DNA from: Gemella haemolysans
GTDB lineage: Bacteria > Bacillota > Bacilli > Staphylococcales > Gemellaceae
Direction of reading: 5' to 3'
NCBI RefSeq assembly: GCF_001553035.1
Contig: NZ_KQ959982.1
Location: forward strand, 46,977 to 82,746
DNA: 35,770 nucleotides
In this document: positions 1-9,017 of the stretch, piece after piece
Layout: every line of letters begins with the position of its first letter
How positions within the stretch are numbered: the stretch's first letter is position 1
Translations under genes and position numbers: made by a program
The notes under the pieces: model-generated
What the model was told of the DNA's origin: nothing
The model's database searches: none
What the model saw: only the letters and a program-made list of their open reading frames with translations

Positions 1-29
1 ATACGGTTGATAATAAATATCAGCCGTAT
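1..29 (+). terminator. Hairpin at the window start, possible terminator of an upstream gene
   Basis: Positions 1-12 and 18-29 are reverse complements apart from one T-G wobble (ATACGGTTGATA against TATCAGCCGTAT), with a 5-base loop. The T-tract behind it is weak (TTATTATAG), so termination is uncertain. No gene is visible before 217. Confidence 0.35.
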
Positions 30-54
30 TTATTATAGACCCAGAATCTTTGTG

Positions 55-107
55 AGGGTGACTCGACAAAACTGATTTCTCAGAAATCACGATTTTTGAG
101 TCACTCC
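55..107. repeat. Dispersed palindromic repeat, copy 1
   Basis: Outer arms GTGACTC (58-64) and GAGTCAC (98-104), and a central perfect inverted repeat TGATTTCT (73-80)/AGAAATCA (82-89). It is almost the exact reverse complement of the element at 11144-11199, so it belongs to a repeat family and is not a chance hairpin. It lies between genes. There is no T-tract next to it, so it does not look like a standard terminator. Confidence 0.85.
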
Positions 108-216
108 ATTTTTTCTTAATATTTAGTAAAAGTTTAAAATATGTATATAAACAAATAAGGATGTATGTTAGAATAATATGTAATAGTAATTATATCGACG
201 TAGGAAGGATAATGAA

Positions 217-996
217 ATGGAAGTATTTAATAGTCTTTGGTTTGAATTTACTAAATTACCAGAAATAACGGCGATAGTATTAGGTGGATCTAGAAGTGGT
301 AATAACTATGACAGAAGTTCTGATTATGACCTATATATTTATTGTGGAAATATACCTAATAAAGATGTAAGAAAATTAATTTTAGGTAAATATTGTTCTT
401 ATATTGAGTTAGAAAATCAATTTTGGGAAGTAGAAGATAATTGTACTTTATCTAATGGAATAGATTTAGATATTATTTATAGAAATATAAATGATTTTGA
501 GAATATTATAGAAAATGTTGTTGAAAAACATCAAGCGAATAACGGATATACAACATGCTTTTTGCATAATTTGATAAATAGTAAAGTTCTATATGATCCA
601 CATAAAGAATTTTATAGAATAAAAGAAAGATTTTCAGTACCATTCTCAAAAGAGTTAAAAGAAAATATTATTTCAAAAAATTTTCGTTTATTAACAGGGA
701 ATTTACCTTCTTATGATAAACAGATTATAAAGGCATTTGATCGCGGAGATTTTGTGAGTGTAAATCATCGTATCGCAGCATTTATAGAATCTTATTTTGA
801 TATTATATTTGCAGTAAATGAACTTACTCATCCAGGAGAAAAGAGAATGATATAGTATGCTAAAGAACATTCTAAAATTCTCCCTAAGGATTTTGAAGAG
901 AATATGAATGAATTATTAAGTAGTATAGGTAGTAATATAAATGATGTAGAAAACAATTTGAAAACAATTATAAAAAATTTAGAAGATATTATTTAA
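217..996 (+). pseudogene. DUF4037-like nucleotidyltransferase, interrupted by one in-frame TAG
   Basis: The first 212 codons carry the nucleotidyltransferase signature GGSR (near residue 23) followed by SDYDLYIY (near residue 35), where the paired Asp residues bind metal in the Pol-beta superfamily. ATG 217 follows a good ribosome site (AGGAAGG, 203-209). TAG at 853-855 stops the frame after a conserved-looking NELTHPGEKRMI. The same frame then stays open for another 46 codons (YAKEHSKILPKDF onward) to TAA at 994-996. The full frame of 259 codons suits this family better than 212. The substrate is unknown; relatives resemble aminoglycoside- or tRNA-type nucleotidyltransferases, but nothing here decides. 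The truncated product keeps the catalytic motif and might be active, so calling it dead is an inference. Confidence 0.75.
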
Positions 997-1084
997 TTTC
1001 TGATATATTATAGGATGCTGAATTTTGTACAGTATAAATTTTCTAATCGTTTTTCATCGATTTTAGTATCATTCATTATACTTT

Positions 1085-1121
1085 GAAAGTTTTGAAATTG
1101 TTTTTCAGAACTTTCTTTTTT
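1085..1121 (+). terminator. Rho-independent terminator after the nucleotidyltransferase gene
   Basis: Arms GAAAGTTTTGAAA (1085-1097) and TTTCAGAACTTTC (1103-1115) pair with one wobble and are followed by six T residues. Confidence 0.75.
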
Positions 1122-1139
1122 AATATTCAATTACATTTA

Positions 1140-1148
1140 TGTTATAAT
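1140..1148 (+). promoter_or_regulatory. Probable uvrA promoter, extended -10
   Basis: TG at 1140-1141 plus TATAAT at 1143-1148 forms an extended -10. No good -35 lies 17 bases upstream. It is about 100 bases before the uvrA start. The overlapping TTACATTTATGT (1131-1142) is a half-conserved palindrome. Confidence 0.5.
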
Positions 1149-1251
1149 AAGGAAGTTAATGTAAAATTAAATGAGTCTAAAAAAATAGGGCACAAAATTG
1201 ATTTTACAATGAATAATAAAATTTGATTGTATAGAAATATTGAGGTAATAT

Positions 1252-4080
1252 ATGCAAAAGAAAAATAAAATAGTAATACAAGGAGCAAGAGAAAATAATC
1301 TAAAAAATATAGATTTAGAAATTCCACGTGATCAGTTTGTTGTTATTACTGGATTAAGTGGTAGTGGTAAAAGTTCACTAGCCTTTGACACTATCTATGC
1401 AGAAGGACAACGTCGTTATGTAGAAAGTCTTAGTGCTTATGCTAGGCAGTTTCTTGGTAATTTAGAAAAGCCAGATGTTGACCTTATAGAAGGATTATCA
1501 CCAGCTATATCAATAAATCAAAAAACAACATCCAAAAACCCTAGGTCAACTGTAGCAACAGTAACAGAAATTTACGATTACTTGCGTCTACTTTATGCAA
1601 GAATTGGAGAAATCTACTGTCCTAATCATCATGAAAAGATTGAGAGTAGTTCAATAAGTCAAATCGTAGATGCTATTATGTTAATGCCGGAACGTAGTAG
1701 AATCCAAATAGTAGCACCGATTGTTAAGGATAAAAAAGGTACTCATAAAAAATTAATAGATAAACTAATAAAAGATGGATATATTCGATTCAAAATTGAT
1801 GGTGAATTATACGAAGTTGGAGATATTCCAGAATTAGATAAAAATAAAAAACATTCTATTAGTGTAATTATTGATAGGATAGTTATTAAAGAGGGAATTG
1901 AAACTCGTTTAGCAGATTCATTAGAAACGTCATTAAACCTTTCTAATAATGATTTAGTAGAAATAGATGATGTTAAAGAAGAAACTACACAATTATTCTC
2001 AACTAAGTATAGTTGTAAACATTGTGATTTTACATTAGGAGATTTAGAGCCTCGTATCTTCTCGTTTAATAATCCACAAGGAGCTTGTCCTGAGTGTGAT
2101 GGTTTAGGGATGCACGAAACGGTAGATGTTAACAAAATTATTCAAAAAGACTTAACGATAAATGAAGGAGCTATATTAGTTTATAATAATGCGACTTCGA
2201 CATATTATCCAAGTTTAATTAAATGCGCATGTGAACACTTCGGAATTGATATGGATACTCCATTCAAAGACTTAAACAATGAACAACAACAAATTATTTT
2301 ATATGGAAATAATCATGAAGAAATTACTCATAAATATATTAATGATGAAGGCGTAATGCGTTCACGTATTGTATATTTTGAAGGAGTAGCGAATAATATT
2401 CTTAGACGATATAAATCAGGAATGACTAGAGCAACAAGAGAAGCTATGGCTAAGTATATTAAAGAAGATTCGTGTCGTAGCTGTAAAGGGCAAAGATTAA
2501 AACCAGAAATCTTATCAGTATATGTTGCAGAAAAAAATATTGCAGAAGTTTGTGAAATGTCTATTAAAGATAGTTATGAATTTTTCCAAAATATAAAACT
2601 AAGTGAAAAAGACTATGCAATAGCTAAATTAGTACTTAAAGAAATTAAATCAAGATTACAGTTTTTAAATGATGTTGGTTTAGATTATTTAACGCTAGAT
2701 AGATCTTCAGGAACATTATCAGGAGGAGAAGCTCAGCGTATCCGATTAGCAACGCAAATTGGTTCGAAGCTTATGGGTGTAACATACATTCTTGATGAGC
2801 CGTCAATAGGGTTACACCAAAGAGATAATGAAAAACTTATTAATACTATGCTTTCTATGAGAGATTTAGGAAATACAGTATTAGTAGTAGAGCACGATGA
2901 GGATACGATGTTAGCTTGTGATTATATAGTTGATATAGGACCTAAAGCAGGAGAACATGGAGGCCAAGTAGTTGCTGTTGGAACACCTGATGAAATCATG
3001 GCGAATGAAAATTCTATAACTGGAGCTTATCTATCAGGACGAAAAAAAATAGACGTACCATCGAAAAGAAGAGAAGGTAATGGTGAAAATATTGTTATTA
3101 AGAAAGCTAGAAAAAATAATCTAAAGGACGTAAGTGTAAAATTCCCACTCGGAAAATTTATTGGGGTAACCGGGGTTTCAGGAAGTGGTAAATCAACACT
3201 TGTTAATGAAATCTTATTTAATTCAGTAAAAAATGTTCTTAATAAAGAAGAAATAGACACAACTGTTGTAAAATCAGTAGAGGGAATTGAAGGGAATATA
3301 GATAAAATTATCGATATAGACCAAAGCCCGATAGGAAGAACACCACGAAGTAACCCAGCTACATATACAGGTGTATTTGATGATATAAGAGATTTATATG
3401 CAAGTACAAATGAGGCAAAACTACGAGGATATAAAAAAGGACGATTTAGCTTTAATGTCAAAGGTGGACGTTGTGAAGCTTGTAGTGGGGATGGAATTCT
3501 AAAAATTGAAATGCACTTCTTACCTGATGTTTACGTACCTTGTGAAGTATGTAAAGGTAAACGATACAATAGAGAAACTCTAGAAGTTAAATATAAAGGA
3601 AAGAGTATTAGTGACGTCTTAGACATGACGATTAAAGAAGCATATGAATTCTTTGAAAACATTCCTAAGATTAAAAACAAACTAGAGACACTTGTTCATG
3701 TAGGACTTGATTACATAAGACTAGGTCAAAGTGCAACCACTCTTTCAGGAGGAGAAGCTCAAAGGGTAAAACTAGCAAGCGAACTTTATAAGAAATCTAC
3801 AGGGAAAACATTGTATATTCTTGATGAGCCAACTACTGGATTACATATTGATGATATAAGCAGATTAATCAAAATAATTGATAAGTTAGTCGATGGTGGA
3901 AATACTGTAGTAGTGATTGAGCATAATTTAGATGTTATAAAATGCTGCGATCATCTTATAGATTTAGGACCTGAAGGAGGAGTAGGCGGAGGAACAATTT
4001 TAGCTGAATGTACTCCAGAAAAATTAGTTAAAAACAATGAAAGTTACACAGGAAAATTTCTGAAAAAACTTTTAAAATAG
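1252..4080 (+). CDS. uvrA: Excinuclease ABC subunit A (UvrA)
   Basis: DNA-damage recognition ATPase of nucleotide excision repair; it works with UvrB and UvrC in the cytoplasm. At 942 residues it is the normal family length. Two ABC modules are visible: Walker A GLSGSGKSS at residues 34-42 and GVSGSGKST near 641, each with an LSGGEAQR signature and an ILDEP Walker B. Zinc-binding CxxC pairs occur near residue 254 (CKHC...CPEC) and in the second half (CEAC...CEVC), as in all UvrA proteins. ATG 1252 follows GAGG at a usable distance. uvrB, its usual neighbour in Firmicutes, is not next to it here. I see no LexA-type box upstream, so SOS control cannot be claimed. Confidence 0.98.
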   Translation: MQKKNKIVIQGARENNLKNIDLEIPRDQFVVITGLSGSGKSSLAFDTIYAEGQRRYVESLSAYARQFLGNLEKPDVDLIEGLSPAISINQKTTSKNPRSTVATVTEIYDYLRLLYARIGEIYCPNHHEKIESSSISQIVDAIMLMPERSRIQIVAPIVKDKKGTHKKLIDKLIKDGYIRFKIDGELYEVGDIPELDKNKKHSISVIIDRIVIKEGIETRLADSLETSLNLSNNDLVEIDDVKEETTQLFSTKYSCKHCDFTLGDLEPRIFSFNNPQGACPECDGLGMHETVDVNKIIQKDLTINEGAILVYNNATSTYYPSLIKCACEHFGIDMDTPFKDLNNEQQQIILYGNNHEEITHKYINDEGVMRSRIVYFEGVANNILRRYKSGMTRATREAMAKYIKEDSCRSCKGQRLKPEILSVYVAEKNIAEVCEMSIKDSYEFFQNIKLSEKDYAIAKLVLKEIKSRLQFLNDVGLDYLTLDRSSGTLSGGEAQRIRLATQIGSKLMGVTYILDEPSIGLHQRDNEKLINTMLSMRDLGNTVLVVEHDEDTMLACDYIVDIGPKAGEHGGQVVAVGTPDEIMANENSITGAYLSGRKKIDVPSKRREGNGENIVIKKARKNNLKDVSVKFPLGKFIGVTGVSGSGKSTLVNEILFNSVKNVLNKEEIDTTVVKSVEGIEGNIDKIIDIDQSPIGRTPRSNPATYTGVFDDIRDLYASTNEAKLRGYKKGRFSFNVKGGRCEACSGDGILKIEMHFLPDVYVPCEVCKGKRYNRETLEVKYKGKSISDVLDMTIKEAYEFFENIPKIKNKLETLVHVGLDYIRLGQSATTLSGGEAQRVKLASELYKKSTGKTLYILDEPTTGLHIDDISRLIKIIDKLVDGGNTVVVIEHNLDVIKCCDHLIDLGPEGGVGGGTILAECTPEKLVKNNESYTGKFLKKLLK

Positions 4081-4225
4081 TAAAAATTTAATAAAAAAAA
4101 TAAGTAGTGAAGAATCAAATATTAAAAATATATTTAAAAAATATTTTACATTATGAAAACCTTTTATTTAATAGGGTTTAGATGAATAAATTAAAATCGT
4201 CAGCCTGATTATACAAATTTTGAGG

Positions 4226-4254
4226 TTGTTTTAGTAAAGTAAGTGTGGTAAAAT
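4226..4254 (+). promoter_or_regulatory. 6S RNA promoter
   Basis: TTGTTT (4226-4231) and TAAAAT (4249-4254) are separated by 17 bases. This places the start at about 4261, where the closing stem of the 6S RNA begins. Confidence 0.75.
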
Positions 4255-4260
4255 ATAAAT

Positions 4261-4440
4261 AGAAACTAAAGCGCTTGTAAGACTTACCATACATTCGGGC
4301 CTAACACTTTTTTAACGGGAATGAGAATCGCTTACTAGTATAAAATGCTTCCTTGAGAAGACTTTAGAACATAAGGCTATCGTACCCACCTGATTATATC
4401 AGGACCAATTTAGGTAAGAATCTACGGCGTTTTGGTTTTT
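4261..4440 (+). ncRNA. ssrS: 6S RNA
   Basis: A roughly 180-base non-coding transcript with its own promoter and terminator. The ends pair: AAACTAAAGCGC at the 5' side with GGCGTTTTGGTTT at the 3' side (with wobbles), then CTTACC (4282 area) with GGTAAG (4412 area). This leaves a long central bubble, the shape by which 6S RNA mimics an open promoter and sequesters housekeeping RNA polymerase. It sits immediately before tcdA (yrvM), close to where 6S-1 (bsrA) lies in Bacillus subtilis. The identification comes from folding by eye and synteny; the exact ends are approximate. Confidence 0.82.
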
Positions 4441-4445
4441 TTTAT

Positions 4446-4476
4446 GACTGGTTCTAAAAAGTATCCAGTCTTTTTT
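4446..4476 (+). terminator. Terminator of the 6S RNA
   Basis: GACTGG (4446-4451) pairs with CCAGTC (4465-4470), followed by six T residues. Confidence 0.8.
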
Positions 4477-4514
4477 AATTTAAAAATTATATAATTTAAA
4501 AAATGGAGATAGAA

Positions 4515-5282
4515 ATGTTACATCAATTTTCGAGAAATGAACTATTAATAGGAACTGAAGGTTTAGAATTATTAAAAAATAAGAGAGTAGGAATATTAGG
4601 AATCGGTGGTGTAGGCTCATTTGCGGCTGAATCACTAGCACGATCTGGTGTTGGTTCACTAGTGCTTATGGATAAAGATGATATTGATATTACAAATGTC
4701 AATAGACAAATTCATGCAACTACTAAAACTGTAGGATGCAGTAAAGTTCAAGAAATGAAGAAAAGAATTTTAGATATTAATCCAGAATGTGAAGTTATTG
4801 CTATTCAAGACTTTTATACTGAAGATACGTATCCTGTATTTTATGAAAAGCCACTGGACTTTGTAATAGATGCATGTGACACAGTGACATTTAAAATACA
4901 TTTAATAAAATATTGTTTAGCAAACAACATCCCTGTAATTAGTGTAATGGGGGCTGCTAACAAGTTAGATCCAACAAAATTCCAAATAGCTGATATTAGC
5001 AAAACTACTGTTTGTCCATTAGCAAAAGTAATTAGAACTAAATTTAAAAAAGAAAGAATTCGTGGAAAAGTACCTGTAGTATTTTCTACAGAAAGTCCAA
5101 CAATTGCCAATAAAGAATATTTAGAAAAAATCGGTAAGCAGGACTCAGCTATACGAAAAGCGAAAATTCCACCAGCTTCAAATGCATTTTGTCCATCGAT
5201 CGCTGGACTTATAGCAGCAAATTATGTTTATACTACTTTATTGAAAAATATAAAAATATTAACTGTTGAAAAACCTATTTAA
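4515..5282 (+). CDS. tcdA: tRNA threonylcarbamoyladenosine dehydratase (TcdA/CsdL, YrvM)
   Basis: ThiF/E1-like enzyme that cyclises N6-threonylcarbamoyladenosine at position 37 of ANN-decoding tRNAs in an ATP-dependent step. The nucleotide-binding loop GIGGVGS lies about 30 residues in, followed by the E1-type Asp/Asn/Arg block DKDDIDITNVNRQ. The length of 255 residues fits the family. I start at ATG 4515 because GGAG (4505-4508) is a ribosome site for it and the protein then begins MLHQFSRNE, as in YrvM homologues. The ATG at 4503 would lie on top of that site. It follows the 6S gene and ends in its own terminator, so it is probably monocistronic. Confidence 0.92.
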   Translation: MLHQFSRNELLIGTEGLELLKNKRVGILGIGGVGSFAAESLARSGVGSLVLMDKDDIDITNVNRQIHATTKTVGCSKVQEMKKRILDINPECEVIAIQDFYTEDTYPVFYEKPLDFVIDACDTVTFKIHLIKYCLANNIPVISVMGAANKLDPTKFQIADISKTTVCPLAKVIRTKFKKERIRGKVPVVFSTESPTIANKEYLEKIGKQDSAIRKAKIPPASNAFCPSIAGLIAANYVYTTLLKNIKILTVEKPI

Positions 5283-5290
5283 TGAATGAA

Positions 5291-5323
5291 AACAACGCTG
5301 ATTTAAGCGTTGTTTTATTTTTT
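5291..5323 (+). terminator. Terminator after tcdA
   Basis: AACAACGCT (5291-5299) pairs perfectly with AGCGTTGTT (5306-5314), followed by a T-rich tract. Confidence 0.88.
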
Positions 5324-5436
5324 AATATGGTTGACATATCAAAGTTTATGGTAGATTTTCTGTAAAAATTACACATAATTTGAAAATAATATTCTATATT
5401 AGCATGAAAAAAAGGTTTTAAAATTTATAATTTAAT

Positions 5437-5465
5437 TTGATTTTTTATAAAAAACAAGGTATAAT
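5437..5465 (+). promoter_or_regulatory. Promoter of the XRE regulator gene
   Basis: TTGATT (5437-5442) and TATAAT (5460-5465) with a 17-base spacer, about 28 bases before the start codon. Confidence 0.75.
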
Positions 5466-5492
5466 GGTTATAGATGAGAAAGGAGGATTACT

Positions 5493-5855
5493 TTGAAGAA
5501 TAAAGGAACATTACTGGCACAAAACTTAAAAAAACTTCGAAAAATGAACAATTACTCTATGTCAACTGTAGCAGATAAACTAGAGTTATCATCTCACGGT
5601 GTATATGCGAACTGGGAATACGGACGTAACGAACCAAATGTTGCAACACTAGTATCAATAGCGAAACTATATAACGTATCTATTGATGAACTGGTAGGTT
5701 ATAAAACTGAAAAAGGGGAACCAGAAGAGTTGGCAGATACTCACTTTGAAGTAATAGATATGATAAAATCACTTGATAGTGAGGATTGTAAATTAGTAGA
5801 GGAAGTTTTGAGAAGATTTAGGGGATATTCTTTTTCTAGAAATATAAATCTATAA
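5493..5855 (+). CDS. XRE-family helix-turn-helix regulator
   Basis: DNA-binding regulator of 120 residues. The Cro/C1-type HTH covers about residues 8-65, from LAQNLKKLR through the recognition part (WEYGRNEPNVATL) to the closing VSIDELVGY. A short acidic C-terminal helix region follows (residues 75-110) with no known ligand-binding fold. It starts at TTG with a strong AAGGAGG site (5480-5486). It has its own promoter and a hairpin behind it, so it is separate from comG although it directly precedes it. Whether it controls itself, tcdA or competence cannot be told from the sequence. Confidence 0.88.
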   Translation: MKNKGTLLAQNLKKLRKMNNYSMSTVADKLELSSHGVYANWEYGRNEPNVATLVSIAKLYNVSIDELVGYKTEKGEPEELADTHFEVIDMIKSLDSEDCKLVEEVLRRFRGYSFSRNINL

Positions 5856-5914
5856 CATACTCAAATACTTAGGCTATAGAGTTATAATGTAGTAAATTAA
5901 ATTAATAGTTTTAA

Positions 5915-5955
5915 ATATAGGCTAGGTAGTAATACTTGGCCTATATTTTCCTTTT
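5915..5955 (+). terminator. Hairpin terminator between the XRE gene and comGA
   Basis: ATATAGGC (5915-5922) pairs with GCCTATAT (5939-5946), followed by TTTCCTTTTC. It covers the TTG at 5936 that could formally extend comGA, which argues against that start. Confidence 0.6.
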
Positions 5956-5968
5956 CTTAAGGAATGGG

Positions 5969-6964
5969 GTGATAACTATTGATGTAAAAGATTTAATGAA
6001 CAAAATTCTTAATGACGCAATAGCAATTAAAGCCAGTGATATCCATATATACCCACATACATCGGGTGAATCCTTTATAAGACTCAGAGTGAAAGGACAT
6101 CTGAGTGAATATGAAAAATTTTCAAATAGGGAGATAGAAGCGATAATCTCGTTATTAAAATTTAATTCTAACATTGATATCTCAAGGAATAAAGAACCAC
6201 AAAGTGGGAGATTCGTTTATAAACATAATGACAAAGATTATTATTTGCGAGTTTCTACCTTACCGCTTAGTGAGCTAAATGAAGGTTGTGTAGTCAGAAT
6301 TTTCATAAATGAATTAGAAGATGTTGAATACAGTATCTTTGATGAAGATAGTCAGTACATAAATGATCTTTCAAAAAGAGCTTACGGACTAGTCTTATTT
6401 TCCGGTCCTACGGGTAGTGGGAAATCTACATCAATGTATAAGTTGGCAAGTATGCTTGCTAGTAAAAATAAACAGGTAATAACAGTCGAAGATCCAGTGG
6501 AGAAAAAGATCCCCAGCCTGATTCAAATGCAAGTAAATGAAAAGGCAGGAATTACCTATGATAATGCACTTAAGTCAATTTTACGTTGTGATCCAGATGC
6601 GATGGTAATTGGTGAAATACGTGATTATAAAACAGCAAGTCAAGTAATTACATCTTCGTTTTCAGGGCATTTAGTATTGAGTACAATTCATGCTGAAGAC
6701 TCTATTGGAGTAATAAATCGATTAAGAGATTTAAACCTATCATTGGAAGATATTAAACAAACTATAATTTGCATAATTTCGCAAAGATTGGTAAATTTAA
6801 CAAATGGAAAAAGGGGATTAGTAACTGAAATATTAAAAAGGGGAAATATCCATGAATATATAGATAACGATAAAATACATAATTTATCTTTAGAAAAAAA
6901 ATTTGAATTAGCATATGAGAAAGGATTAATTTCTGCTGATGAAAAAGAAAAATGGGGATATTAA
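5969..6964 (+). CDS. comGA: ComGA, competence pilus assembly ATPase
   Basis: Cytoplasmic GspE/PilB-type ATPase that powers assembly of the competence pseudopilus for DNA uptake. Walker A GPTGSGKST is near residue 146, the Asp-box region ITVEDPVE follows, the Walker B area is DPDAMVIGEIRD, and the His box is LSTIHAEDS. The length of about 331 residues fits Gram-positive ComGA. I choose GTG 5969 because it has TAAGGA just upstream; the TTG at 5936 lies inside a hairpin. First gene of a seven-gene comG operon, with the next gene overlapping by 26 bases. The promoter is not clear and no obvious competence-sigma box was recognised. Confidence 0.94.
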   Translation: MITIDVKDLMNKILNDAIAIKASDIHIYPHTSGESFIRLRVKGHLSEYEKFSNREIEAIISLLKFNSNIDISRNKEPQSGRFVYKHNDKDYYLRVSTLPLSELNEGCVVRIFINELEDVEYSIFDEDSQYINDLSKRAYGLVLFSGPTGSGKSTSMYKLASMLASKNKQVITVEDPVEKKIPSLIQMQVNEKAGITYDNALKSILRCDPDAMVIGEIRDYKTASQVITSSFSGHLVLSTIHAEDSIGVINRLRDLNLSLEDIKQTIICIISQRLVNLTNGKRGLVTEILKRGNIHEYIDNDKIHNLSLEKKFELAYEKGLISADEKEKWGY

Positions 6965-7985
6965 AAAAATCCTAGATAAAGAGAATAAAATATATTTTAT
7001 AAAACGTCTATATGAATTAATTAATCATGGATATATGTTAGAAGACTCACTAGAATTTCTTTTAATACAATATGATGTTGCTGATAATGAAATTAAAAAG
7101 ATAAAAGAAAAACTCTCTAACGGAAATAAATTATCCGATATATTGGCATATCTTGGTTATTCACAATTAATTATAAGCAAAATAAAATTTGCAGAAGATT
7201 ACGGTAGGATAGAAGATATGTTGCTCGAAGTAGAAACATATCTTACGATACAAAAAATACAACAAGAAAAGGTAATTAAAACTTTAAGATATCCACTATT
7301 TTTAACACTTACACTAATATGTCTCATAATGGTGTTTAATGCGCTAGTAATTCCACAATTTGAGAACATCTATACTTCATCTAATATTAAGATGGATCTC
7401 CAAACTATTATATTAATCAAATCACTATACTATATTCCAAAATTCATTTCTATTATTATTTTACTAATTATTTTATTTTTAAGTTACATTTTTTTTACAA
7501 TTAAATATAAACCAAATCTATTTTTAAAATCACTTTTATACATTCCTAAAATTAGGAGCTATTCAAAATTATATTTTTCTTACAGATTTTCTATGGAGTT
7601 AAGTTTATTTCTAATGAGTGGATTTTCACTGAAAACAGCCCTAGAAGTAATTGCTGAGGAAAACTATGACTATTATTTAACAGAGTTTTCTATAGAAATT
7701 TTACAAGAGTTAGATAAAGGTATAAGTTTCGAAGATGCAATAGGAAAGATTAAATATTTTGACCTGTCAATTAGAAAATTTGTAAGCCATGGGAAGAATA
7801 ATGGTTTGATTGATAAAGAGTTGAAATTGTTCAGTGAATTGATGTTAGATACATTTTTAACATCATTGGATAGAAATTTGAAAAAATTACAACCTATTTT
7901 ATTCGGTATTTTAGCAATAGTTATAGTTGGATTGTATATGGTAATATTACTTCCAATTTTCAATATGGCTAGTTCGCTAAAATAA
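6939..7985 (+). CDS. comGB: ComGB, competence pilus inner-membrane platform protein
   Basis: GspF/PilC-type polytopic membrane protein of 348 residues that anchors the pseudopilus and couples to ComGA. Hydrophobic segments lie at about residues 122-145, 165-190 and 318-342, the family's arrangement with two repeated cytoplasmic T2SSF domains (about 15-120 and 210-310). The start lies inside the end of comGA, so translation is probably coupled. Confidence 0.92.
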   Translation: MKKKNGDIKKILDKENKIYFIKRLYELINHGYMLEDSLEFLLIQYDVADNEIKKIKEKLSNGNKLSDILAYLGYSQLIISKIKFAEDYGRIEDMLLEVETYLTIQKIQQEKVIKTLRYPLFLTLTLICLIMVFNALVIPQFENIYTSSNIKMDLQTIILIKSLYYIPKFISIIILLIILFLSYIFFTIKYKPNLFLKSLLYIPKIRSYSKLYFSYRFSMELSLFLMSGFSLKTALEVIAEENYDYYLTEFSIEILQELDKGISFEDAIGKIKYFDLSIRKFVSHGKNNGLIDKELKLFSELMLDTFLTSLDRNLKKLQPILFGILAIVIVGLYMVILLPIFNMASSLK

Positions 7986-7995
7986 GGAGGAACAT

Positions 7996-8328
7996 ATGGA
8001 AAATATTATGAAAAAGTTTAAAAACAAATCTGCTTTCACGTTGATAGAAATGCTGATAGTGCTCTTTATAATAGCAATTCTATTAATTCTTATTATCCCT
8101 AATATTACTAAGAATATAGATACTGCGAAAGATAAAAGTTCAGAAGCTTACGAAAAAACAGTACAGTCTCAAGTTACAGCTTACGAAATTAATGAAAAAG
8201 ATAAAGATGTTACATTTGAAAAACTAGTTGAAAAACATTATTTAGATGGCCCTGCAGATAAAGCTAGTACAGCACCTAATGGTAAGAAAATAGTAATAGC
8301 TAATGGTAAAGCAACACTTCAAAAATAG
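7996..8328 (+). CDS. comGC: ComGC, major competence pseudopilin
   Basis: Major subunit of the competence pilus. A short basic leader precedes the type IV pilin signature AFTLIEM, with Ala before the cleaved bond and the conserved Glu at position 5 of the mature protein. A hydrophobic helix of about 20 residues follows. The length of 110 residues is typical. AAGGAGG precedes ATG 7996; an alternative start at ATG 8008 would give a shorter leader. The prepilin peptidase (comC) is not in this window. Confidence 0.95.
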   Translation: MENIMKKFKNKSAFTLIEMLIVLFIIAILLILIIPNITKNIDTAKDKSSEAYEKTVQSQVTAYEINEKDKDVTFEKLVEKHYLDGPADKASTAPNGKKIVIANGKATLQK

Positions 8329-8746
8329 GCAGGGATTTTCTTTGGTAGAGATGATAGCCGTGTTAATGATAGTTAGTATTATTGTGATAATCCTATCAAG
8401 AATCTCTGTAAATACTTATGAAAAATATCAGGAGAGATTAGCTGTCAATGAGCTAGTGTCAGAAATTTATACTATTCAAACTAAGAGTTTAGGTAAGGAT
8501 AGATCTTATATCTACTTCTTTTCAAGTGATGATGAGTATGCAGTTTTATATGATGGTCAGAAGTATTGGAAGAAAATACGTAAAAATGGTAAAGCAAAAC
8601 TTGGAGCAGCTTCTGTAAAATTTGAATATTGGAGAGGAAATCTAATATCTAAAGCGAATACTGTCGATGTAAAATTTGATAATAGTTTATATCGAATAAT
8701 AGTTCATTTAGATACAGGGTATGTGACACTAGATGAAATACAATAA
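8303..8746 (+). CDS. comGD: ComGD, minor competence pseudopilin
   Basis: Minor pseudopilin of 147 residues with the prepilin signature QGFSLVEM (Gly at -1, Glu at +5) and a hydrophobic helix behind it. The gene starts 26 bases inside comGC in another frame, the overlap usual in comG operons. Confidence 0.9.
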   Translation: MVKQHFKNRQGFSLVEMIAVLMIVSIIVIILSRISVNTYEKYQERLAVNELVSEIYTIQTKSLGKDRSYIYFFSSDDEYAVLYDGQKYWKKIRKNGKAKLGAASVKFEYWRGNLISKANTVDVKFDNSLYRIIVHLDTGYVTLDEIQ

Positions 8747-9017
8747 AAAAGCTTTTACTTTTGTGGAATTGATAGGGTCACTATTTATCTGCTCTCTATT
8801 ATTCGCATTTTTAATTCCAAATATGGTAAGGCAATATTCTAATCTTTATAAAATTGAAAAAGAATTAGAGATGAGAGAGATATTGTATGAAGAAATTTGT
8901 AGTCATTATAAGGACAAAAGTTTCACTACAAAGAGAAAGAATTATTACATAAGTGTTAGTGGAAATTCAGCGAAAATTGAGGATGAAGAAACGGGTGAGA
9001 AAATCAGTTATAGCTAA
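8733..9017 (+). CDS. comGE: ComGE, minor competence pseudopilin
   Basis: A 94-residue pseudopilin with KKAFTFVELIG (Glu at +5) at its N-terminus, then one membrane helix and a charged tail. It overlaps comGD by 14 bases. The assignment as ComGE rests mainly on position, because ComGE sequences diverge quickly. Confidence 0.85.
   Translation: MKYNKKAFTFVELIGSLFICSLLFAFLIPNMVRQYSNLYKIEKELEMREILYEEICSHYKDKSFTTKRKNYYISVSGNSAKIEDEETGEKISYS

Noticed and set aside
1122-1251. LexA/SOS box before uvrA
   Set aside because: No GAAC-N4-GTTC-type or similar site was found. The only inverted match (TTACATT/AATGTAA) does not resemble a Gram-positive SOS box.
1743-3461. Minus-strand open frames of 130 and 144 codons inside uvrA
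   Set aside because: They are antisense to the conserved uvrA reading frame, with no ribosome sites and no recognisable domains.
5936-5968. TTG 5936 as the comGA start
   Set aside because: It lies inside the 3' arm of a hairpin terminator and has no ribosome site. GTG 5969 has one.
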